DNA of 64,000 nucleotides, from the NCBI GenBank assembly GCA_023678885.1, contig CM042966.1, positions 23,326,028-23,390,027 on the forward strand, given 5' to 3'. This document shows positions 56,703-64,000 of the stretch, in pieces. The notes beneath the pieces were generated by a model, which made no database searches, was not told the origin of the DNA, and was given only the letters and a program-made list of their open reading frames with translations. A program made the position numbers and the translations under genes. Origin of the DNA: Pogostemon cablin (lineage: Eukaryota > Streptophyta > Magnoliopsida > Lamiales > Lamiaceae). Numbering within the stretch: position 1 is the first letter of the stretch; the number at the start of each line of letters is the position of its first letter.

Positions 56703-56711
56703 CTGATACCA
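56703..56711 (-). other. retrotransposon primer-binding site
   Basis: TGGTATCAG on the minus strand, two bases after the LTR end and about 60 bp before the gag ATG; complementary to the 3' end of initiator tRNA-Met. Confidence 0.7.
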
Positions 56712-56713
56712 TA

Positions 56714-56843
56714 TGACAGGAATTATCGGATCATCACCAACTGTAATGACTTGTGTATATCATTATATATACAATTGAGAGATTACAAGATCTCCATAAA
56801 TCACTGAGAGAATAAATCAACACTATAAATACAAAAATATACA
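56714..56843 (-). mobile_element. short copia LTR (5' LTR of the gag fragment)
   Basis: About 130 bp. Read on the minus strand it starts TGTATATTTTTGTATTTATA and ends GATAATTCCTGTCA. It sits directly upstream of the primer-binding site and gag. Confidence 0.75.
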
Positions 56844-56855
56844 ATATCTAACCTC

Positions 56856-56975
56856 CAACTTGCTGACATGTTTACTAAGAGTCTCCCTCGACGTGCCTTC
56901 GAACTTCTGCGCACCAAGCTCTGCGTTTGTCTGCACCCCACGCATTGCTTGACAGGGGGTAATAGGAGTACATAA
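56856..56975 (+). pseudogene. copia RNase H C-terminal end
   Basis: Plus-strand frame reading QLADMFTKSLPRRAFELLRT then KLCVCLHPTHCLTGG and TAA: the typical last ~40 residues of a copia polyprotein. Opposite in strand to the neighbouring gag, so it belongs to a second element. A polypurine tract (ACAGGGGG) and an LTR follow. Confidence 0.85.
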
Positions 56976-57122
56976 AGGATATTTTATTTGATTTATTTGT
57001 TGTATATATCTTTCCTTATTCGGTGCCACAAATTGTGGATCGCTGTTGTAATCTTGTACTTAAATACGTCAATACAGAAGATCACAATCACAGTGAAAAT
57101 TATCTCCATTCTCCCATCTTAC
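56960..57122 (+). mobile_element. 3' LTR of the RNase H-bearing copia element
   Basis: TAATAGGAGTACATAAAGG start after the polypurine tract, end near CCCATCTTACA. Its first 75 bp duplicate 55824-55899. The rest (TTGTGGATCGCTGTTGTAAT ...) has no upstream counterpart. Confidence 0.65.
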
Positions 57123-57149
57123 AATAACAATGAGTTGGTCGTGCCCCCA

Positions 57150-57520
57150 TAAGAACATTAAGAGTTTTAAAATTCTTATGTTCTCATGGGGCACAGTGTG
57201 TGCCCGGGGCACAAGAGTTTTTACCTATAACAATCTTGTTGGTTTGAGGGCCAAATCTCCTACTATTATGTTTTGATATTATATACTTCCTCAGTCCGGG
57301 TGTCATTTGCTTTTGGACCTTGAGATTAATGAGTATTGTTATTTAATGTGTAGTGAGTAATTGTATTAGTGGAAGTGTGAGTCCATTTTTTAGTTGTATT
57401 AGTGGGTGTGTGTGGATAAAAAAGGAAATAAAACACTTGGGGGCGGACGGAGAAAGTATCTTTTATGGCAAAAACTCCACTCTTGTATTCCCATGGAAGC
57501 ACAGTGTGTCCCGAAACTAA
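57150..57520. repeat. CGCACGG-like remnants around a Stowaway MITE
   Basis: AAATTCTTATGTTCTCATGG with GGCACAGTGTGTGCCCGGGG and AGAGTTTTTACC (57170-57225), and GGCAAAAACTCC with AAGCACAGTGTGTCCCG (57474-57515). They resemble the inverted ends of the family at 1-205 and 35880-36262. Confidence 0.4.
57286..57456. mobile_element. Stowaway-like MITE
   Basis: CTTCCTCAGTCCGGGTG at the left, TGGGGGCGGACGGAGAAAG at the right, TA flanks. 171 bp. Confidence 0.8.
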
Positions 57521-58586
57521 CTCTATTTTTATGATTGTAAATCGTTGACTAATTTATACGTATAATATAATAAAATCTATAATATCCTAACAAATAAATA
57601 TCAATTCAAAACTTGATATTTTACTCTCCGCATACAATATCATTTATTATATAATATGAGATATAATATCAAAATGCAATAAAATATCCAACATTTGTGT
57701 AAAGGTAGAGTCGTCCACTCCAGGCGCCTTCACGTGCCGGCCCGACAGGTGTGAAGGAAGTTAATTATTGTAACTCAACCGACAAACAACGTTAAACCTT
57801 TAACACCATATAATAAGAGATTACCCCCGCACTGCGGGTATGATAAATCCATGGTCATTTATCGCCGACTTTTAACAAAATATATCCAACATGATATAAT
57901 ATCTCTACCTTTATCTCTTTTAAGTAATTAGGTAAATATATTTAGATTATACGTTAACTAAATCCGAAAAAAAAAAATCTTCTCTCTTTTTTTAAGAGTA
58001 ACCGGAAACAATCATGACATTTATTATTATTTATAACGAAATTTTAACAAAATCAAAACGTTGGATTTATTTTAATGTAATATTTGCTTCATGATCCAAA
58101 TTATTGAATGTTGTAATCATTTTCCATTGAAGTAGACAAAAATTATTTTTGACATGTGACGAAATGATTATTAGTAACACATTCTTTTTGTAGCGTTTAC
58201 ATATGTTAATTAGGGTTTACATGAATTAAAGAGATGAATTATTATTCTTCTGCATAAAAATTATTACTTTTCAAAAAATAATTATTTATATTAAAGAGTA
58301 ATTAAAAAAAAAAGGTTTATATGTATACATGAAACCCGCCCATTTTACATTTACTTAGTTTCATGTTGTCTAATTTTTTTTAATTAATTTTATTAATCTT
58401 TTCAGATAATTCTTTAGTGATAAATATAAATAAGTACCGTCAAAAAACAGAGCAGAACATATGCTAAGGAAAAGAAAATACAACCGTTAAAATACATAAA
58501 ATTATCCGTAAGAAAAAAATAACTTTGAATCGGATATAAAAAAAATGACATTACATGAAGAAATTGATTCTATCAATCAATAAAGA

Positions 58587-58633
<47 letters not shown>

Positions 58634-58729
58634 CAATATATAAAATTACTCAAAATGAAGAGTGAAAAATTAATATCGACCATCATATAACTTAATTATG
58701 GTCATTAATTAATTGACATTTCTTGGACT
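57521..58729. other. AT-rich intergenic
   Basis: No gene. A GC-rich hairpin-like GGCGCCTTCACGTGCCGGC at 57723 and ACCCCCGCACTGCGGGTAT at 57822-57840 stand out. The latter resembles a Helitron-type terminal hairpin but no CTRR follows at the right distance. Confidence 0.35.
58590..58630. repeat. (AT)n microsatellite
   Basis: About 20 AT dinucleotides. Confidence 0.95.
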
Positions 58730-58990
58730 TTATTGCCCTTTAATGTATTTCATCAATTCTACCAGGGGTGGTACACCCCTACCCAACCTACCCTACCTCC
58801 ACCACTAGGCGGTGGCTCCGGCAATCGTAGCTCCGGCAAAAGTTCCGGCTACAATGTGGCGGCGGCCAGCCTCGCCGATCACCAGTCGCCGGTGGAGGGG
58901 TGGCTGGCGACGACGACAGTAAATGAGTGAGGAGTTTAGGATTTGTGGTTTAGGGTTTAAGAGTTTGGGGTATATTAGGGATTTTGGAGG
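58730..58990. other. GC-rich gene-like debris
   Basis: CCACCACTAGGCGGTGGC and GCCGGTGGAGGGGTGGCTGG tracts end in a TTTAGGG-like run (58935-58965). A 65-codon plus frame ends at TGA 58930 (GKSSGYNVAAASLADHQSPV). No family recognised. Confidence 0.3.
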
Positions 58991-59084
58991 GTAATAATGT
59001 CTAAAAATTGTATATTTGATAGAATTGATCATTTCAATTGGTTTTAATTTTGTACTTTAAAATTTGTATTAAAATAATTATATA

Positions 59085-59167
59085 CTCCATTTGTCCCAGG
59101 CTAAGAGAGTCAAAGACCTTATGTTAAACATAAGGTCTCTGACCCTCACTACCTGGAACGGAGGGAG
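59085..59167. mobile_element. 83-bp minimal Stowaway-like hairpin
   Basis: CTCCATTTGTCCCAGGCTAA at the left and ACCTGGAACGGAGGGAG at the right, TA flanks. The centre AGACCTTATG TTAAA CATAAGGTCT is a perfect inner palindrome, so the element is one hairpin. Confidence 0.85.
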
Positions 59168-61274
59168 TATATATTATAAACACTAACAAATATTTCTCCC
59201 AAAATGTAATATCAAACTATACTCTATAAACGGAAAATTGTTGTGAAAAAACAGGATGAATAGAAGAAAAAGAAGCCGTTGAAAAAAAAAATCATGAATC
59301 CTAACGGTAGGGAAAGAAAGAAATGAGCTTGCATGGTTGATGGTACATTATGGAACATGCTTAGTCGGGGCAAGCGGTAAAGTAGGGTTAAACGCACAAA
59401 TTTGAATTCGTGCACTTGAATACATAAAATATTATATTACCATCATAAAGAATCAAATTCATTTTTCGTTCTATAATTATGACAAATTTTACCATCAGTC
59501 TCAAATAAGTTAATTTTTTCAATTTAATCCTATAACTTTTTGATTTAATTTATTTTAACCCACTTTTGCCCGAGACTTCAAATTTTTATTAAAAAATATC
59601 ACTTATGTGACCCTTCAAATTAGGAGAATCCGACGAGCATATCAAACGTGGCATTAGTGCCAAATTAAAATAGGTCAATCAAATTGCCACATCATCATTA
59701 ATTAATTAATTAAAGAATTACATTAAAAAAATTCCAACTCACATGTGACATGAAATTTTATAAAAAATATTAACATATTAAATCGAACATGATTTCTAAT
59801 TAAAATATCACTAAACAAATTAAAAAAAAAAACACGACATTAGGAGAAATCGAGCATAGTTTGGCATCTGTTTTAGGGCATTTGCAAGATTATTTATAAT
59901 TGTCTCGTTTCCTTTTAAACTTCTTTTCTTAAATATAATGTCTTTTAGAAATTTAGCATAGTTTGACACGTGTTCTAGGATATTTGCAAAAGGGATATTA
60001 GTATGGATTTTCTTGAAGATGTCTAAGAACTTATGACACTTTTCATTCAATCGTTTCTTCAAATATCACTGTAGAAACGAGATAGGAAATTTCGTCTTTG
60101 GAATCCCCAACTGTTAATCTGAATTTCTACTTCTTTTCCTTTCTATGCCTTAGTTCTTACCCACTTTTTTTTAATTTTGTTTACGTCTTGTTCAATATTT
60201 TCTCCTTCAGCTTAACTAGAGATGTGAGGTTTTAGAAAGACGAACATCTTTTTCTATTGTTAGAGTGTGGCACGAGGCGTGCATAGGGATGGCTTGATCG
60301 TGCCAAAGATCACTAATGTTTGACATGAGTGGGGAACGATCGTGCTCAAGGGTGGAACAATCGTACTTGTTCACTATTTTTTTTTACTTTAAATATGAAG
60401 TACCCTCAAGTGTAAGAGATTAATTGTAACACCATGAAGTTAAATTATAGGACTCACGGAATTAGAGCTAAACAAATTATTACAAAAATATAATCGCATC
60501 ACTAATAATTAAGACAGGGTAATTTTTTATTTTTTTATTTTTTGGAATTATTAAAATGACTGTACACAGGAAATTAAATAGGAAGATTACATAAATAAAA
60601 TAAAATTTACAAACAATCACAAATGTTTAAGAGAAGAGAATAAAGATAGTTTTAGGAGAATCCATTCTAAATCACTCAAACCAACACATATACAGTGATT
60701 CTCCAAACCAATTTGATATTGAAACTCCCTAATATAAAGTATAAGGTTGTTAACTTTGATTGGCTCAATTATTCCAGCCATTTAATTATAATTATTGTTT
60801 AAACAAATTAAATTTTAAAACTTATACTACTACATAAAATTGAGTATTTTATTTGCTTATTAACAAGTTATAATTTTTACATCTTAATTTTTTCTTACAT
60901 AAAATTTGGAGCCTGAATGATTCAAAAGATATATTTTTTCAAAAAAAATAAAAATGTATTAGGTTGTGCAACGAATTTCATTATTTTCCACTGAAACAAA
61001 AAATTTCTAAGGCCAGCATTACTTTGTTAATTTCCTATTAACAAAATAATCAAATTTACAGGAAGAAGATAATAATAATAATAATAAAAGTGAAAAATAA
61101 AGAAACAAGGTCCTTTTGAATCGACATTTTCACGATTGATATAGCTTACTCACACCTGGTAAATGCAATTTCGTTGAAATTCATCATTTGTGATCAAATA
61201 GGTGGTGTGATTTTAAGGATAATTTGTTGAATAATAAATGATGCATAGAAGGTGGGTTATTGTTAATCGCGTAA
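59168..61274. other. intergenic, upstream of the CBSCBSPB-like gene
   Basis: No gene seen. A diverged direct repeat of about 100 bp (GAGCATAGTTTGGCATCTG at 59850 and TAGCATAGTTTGACACGTG at 59956) gives the spurious minus ORF at 59820-60062. GATCGTGCC/GATCGTGCTC motifs occur at 60297-60345. Confidence 0.45.
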
Positions 61275-64000
61275 ATGACGACGAGTCAAGGAGGGCCATC
61301 TCGAAGAAGTATGTCGTTGACGCAATCCTCCTCAATGCAAGGAGGAAGGCGGCGGCATCAGCCTCGTCAGAAGCCGGTGGCTCCGTCACCGATTCCCCGT
61401 CTCATCGCAGATCTCTCTCCACTTCCCGTTCCATGTACGTACAATGAACTTTCTAGCATGCACATATATATATATATATGTATTTTTTGTACGTGATGTG
61501 AAGTAGTTTTTCCGTATGTTTAAAAATAATTTGGGTAATATATATATATTATATAAATGTATACATGATTATGTGAATTGATAAATGATCATATGATGCA
61601 TGTCTCATAAATACTCCATCCGTCCGTCTCGCGTTAAGGTTTATACTTTCCATTTTGATTTGTCTCAAGTTAAGGCTTACATTTCCTTTTATGTCAAGTT
61701 GGCTCACTTAAAACAACTAATTATTTCATGTAGGGCCCACACACTCAACACTAATACAACTACTCACTTCACATCAAATATTATTTCTGTCACCTCACTA
61801 CACATTAAAATATTATATCTCTTAATCTACATACAAAAAGCAAACTTCAACATTAACGCGGGATGGTGGGAGTATTTACTTTTGAAAAAAGGATGCATGT
61901 GTTTAATGAAGTTATGTTTGGTAAGAGTTAAAATTTTGGTTTATTGTAAATAGGGGGTTGACAGGAGAACGAACCGTAAAGAGATTGCGTTTATCAACAG
62001 TACCTGAAACCACGAGTGTGAAAGATGCTTGTCATCGAATGGGTACGCGTAGAGTTGATGCTTTATTGCTTACTGATTCAAATGCATTATTATGTGGAAT
62101 ACTCACTGATAAGGTAGTTATTGATTTGGGTTATAAACAAACGTGGTGGGGGATGAAACCTTATGGTCGTTTTTTGTGAGTTAAGGATATAGCTACAAGA
62201 GTTATTGCACGTGAAGAGACACCCGTTTCTAAGGTTATGACGAGAAACCCAGTGTTAGTGGTTTCGGACACTCTTGCAGTTGAAGCCTTGCAAAAGATGG
62301 TTCAAGGTGATGAAATGAAAATATATATCCAATATAAATGTGAATATTAACATTAACATGATATGCCAACAGGAAAGTTTAGACATCTACCGGTTGTGGA
62401 GCATGGAGAGGTCATTGCTCTACTTGACATAACCAAGTGTTTGTACGATGCTATTGCTCGTATGGAAAGGGCAGCTGAGAAGGGAAAGGCCATTGCAGCT
62501 GCTGTCGAAGGTGTTGAGAAGCAATGGGGGACTTCAGTATCCGGTTCGTTGAATATTGGAGTACAAAATTAATGATATATTCAATTATATTACAGTGACT
62601 TTGTGTGTTGCTAACACATTCATTGAGACACTATGAGAGAGAATGTTCCGACCCTCCTTGTCTACAATAATTTCTGAGAATTCAAAGTAGGTAATATCTT
62701 CACTTGTACTATTAACTATTAAACTAGAAATTGACCATATATAATTTGATCTTATATTGTTAGGATTGTTACAGTTGATCCTAATGAAACTGTTTTAGTA
62801 GCTGCAAGAAAGATGCATGAACTACAAACAAGCTCTGCAGTGGTTGTAGTGGACAACAAACCTCGTGGAATTTTAACGTTGTGCTTTGTATATTGCAACA
62901 ATTAAATCCTTAAACCCAACGTTTACAAAATTTATTTGACATATGTGTGCTGTATTCTCTTATATATATTTAGTTCAAGAGACATGTTGTTGAGAGTTAT
63001 AGCTCACAATCTCCCTCCAGAATTCACTCTTGTGGAATGGTTGTTAGGTGATGACTCCGAATCCAGAATGTGCAAATGTGGATTCGCCTATAGTTGATGC
63101 TCTTCACATTATGCATGATGGGAAATTTCTTCACCTTCCTGTAGTTGATAGAGGTAGATACATATACCACCATAATTTAGATGAATTATATAACATGTTG
63201 AACTCATCTCTTTGGCTATTATGTAGAGGGTATGATTGTAACCGTCATCGATGTCCTTCATATAACTCATGAAACATATATATGTGGAGTATTTTTAATC
63301 CTTGTTTTCTATTTATGAGTTCATTCCATAGGTTGGTAATGGTGGAGCTAATAGTGAAGCTACAAGCTCTATGATCCAAAGCTTTTGGGACTCCGCAATG
63401 GCATTGCCTCAGGTGCTCACAATTTTATAAGATGACTCTCTTTTAACACTGCAGTGTCTTACATTCTCTATAATGTCACAGTGAGATCTCCTTAAAGATG
63501 CAGTCCGAAGCTGGTGAAACGGGTCTATCTCTTAAGCCGACTACATCCAACGCATTTTCGTTCAAGTTTCAAGACAGGAAAGGCCGAATGCATCGCTTTA
63601 TCACTGGTCCTCTGTCAACCAACACTTGCATTCACATCAATATAAACCATAAACTTTGCTACTCCATAAATTAATCTTATGTTTAATTTTCAGACCTACC
63701 AAACATGACTGACCTCATCACGTCAATCCTTCAGAGAGTAGGAGGAGAAATTGATCGTAACAACCTACCTCAAATTCTGGTACATTTCAGTATCAACTCT
63801 CCAGTAATTTATGTATTTTGGTGCATTACTCCTAAGCATTTAAACTCGCTTGATTTACCACAACCTAAGTTCGATCCCTTGTGATTCTTTATAGGATTAG
63901 GGGGGATGATTTTTTATTTTTTTTCTAAATATGTAGTGCGAAATTGTCGTGACAAAGAATTTCCTATTTCATTTTGGTGTAACATCTCATGTACCATATC
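61275..64000 (+). pseudogene. CBSCBSPB: CBSCBSPB-type protein gene (CBS pairs + PB1), decaying, cut by the window end
   Basis: Twelve exons are recognisable: about 61275-61434, 61954-62113, 62186-62306, 62373-62543, 62596-62686, 62764-62880, 62974-63037, 63048-63153, 63227-63282, 63332-63412, 63482-63606 and 63694-63779; the last exons and the predicted C-terminal membrane anchor lie beyond the window. Landmarks in order: MTTSQGGPSRRSMSL; GLTGERTVKRLRLS; RRVDALLLTDSNALLCGILT; DIATRVIARE; VSKVMTRNPVLVVSDTLAV; GKFRHLPVVEHGEVIALLDI; VDNKPRGILT; MTPNPECANVDSPIVDALHI; GKFLHLPVVDR; SMIQSFWDSAMAL; FKFQDRKGRMHRFI and MTDLITSILQRVGGEIDRNN (PB1). CBS pairs bind adenosyl ligands; PB1 mediates dimerisation. 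Lesions: a 1-bp indel in exon 1 near 61340, loss of three codons after RLRLS, an in-frame TGA at 62634-62636 where Arg is expected, a shifted donor near 62880, and an extra 10 nt at 63038-63047 giving a frameshift. Confidence 0.85.
61614..61872. mobile_element. Stowaway-like MITE in intron 1 of the CBSCBSPB-type gene
   Basis: CTCCATCCGTCCGTCTCGCG at the left, ACGCGGGATGGTGGGAG at the right, TA flanks. 259 bp. The 117-codon ORF crossing it (61600-61953) is spurious. Confidence 0.88.

Noticed and set aside
57822..57840. Third Helitron hairpin (CCCGCACTGCGGG)
   Set aside because: No CTRR-T follows at the expected distance.
62112..62185. Apparent in-frame insertion with a stop in the first CBS domain
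   Set aside because: It is an intron: GATAAG/GTAGTT donor and GAGTTAAG/GATATA acceptor restore TDKDIATRV.

Overview
This is a window of plant nuclear DNA, AT-rich and dominated by transposable elements. Spliced genes with GT-AG introns, a plant nuclear tRNA-Ser, plant LTR retrotransposons and about twenty Stowaway-type MITEs all point that way. The gene set (SEC61 gamma, NF-YC, non-specific phospholipase C, CBSCBSPB) is general to angiosperms. The LTR types look to me like those of asterid eudicots, perhaps Lamiales, but the sequence does not prove it.

Layout. 1-14.5 kb: a two-exon SEC61 gamma gene (minus strand, 3974-4273) and, 9 kb away, a duplicate (13039-13344) that keeps its intron and frame but has lost its start codon. 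Between them is a TIR transposon with a decayed gene fragment, split by a solo gypsy-type LTR. 14.5-23 kb: mostly retrotransposon debris, with solo LTRs at 14559-16699 and 18813-20555 (both with perfect 5-bp target duplications), a copia-type LTR and a Tourist-like MITE. 23.5-26.1 kb: a cluster of gene fragments, with a double-stranded-RNA-binding domain (minus), a dead PIF/Harbinger transposase (minus) and the last 150 codons of acetolactate synthase (plus). 27.7-31 kb: an intact NF-YC gene (minus) with a TATA box and possible downstream exons. 31-36 kb: sparse sequence, a motif-rich AT tract and a degenerate NLR-type LRR fragment. 37-40.6 kb: a Helitron-like element filled with a tandem array of about 134 bp and TTTAGGG-like stretches. 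41-44.7 kb: two nested long-TIR elements containing a copia solo LTR with a perfect target duplication. 46.2 kb: tRNA-Ser(UGA). 48.6-50.7 kb: an intact three-exon non-specific phospholipase C gene (minus). 51-60 kb: MITEs, a second Helitron 3' end, and a mosaic of copia gag, RNase H and LTR pieces around a 312-bp palindrome. 61.3 kb to the window end: a CBSCBSPB-type gene (plus) whose exons are all recognisable but which carries several disabling changes.

The intact genes do unrelated housekeeping or regulatory jobs (ER protein translocation, CCAAT-box transcription, phospholipid hydrolysis, serine decoding), and nothing suggests they form a pathway or cluster. The main interest is structural: deep nesting of elements with readable target duplications, and genes at successive stages of decay. 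I found no CRISPR array, rRNA, organellar insert or clear viral sequence.
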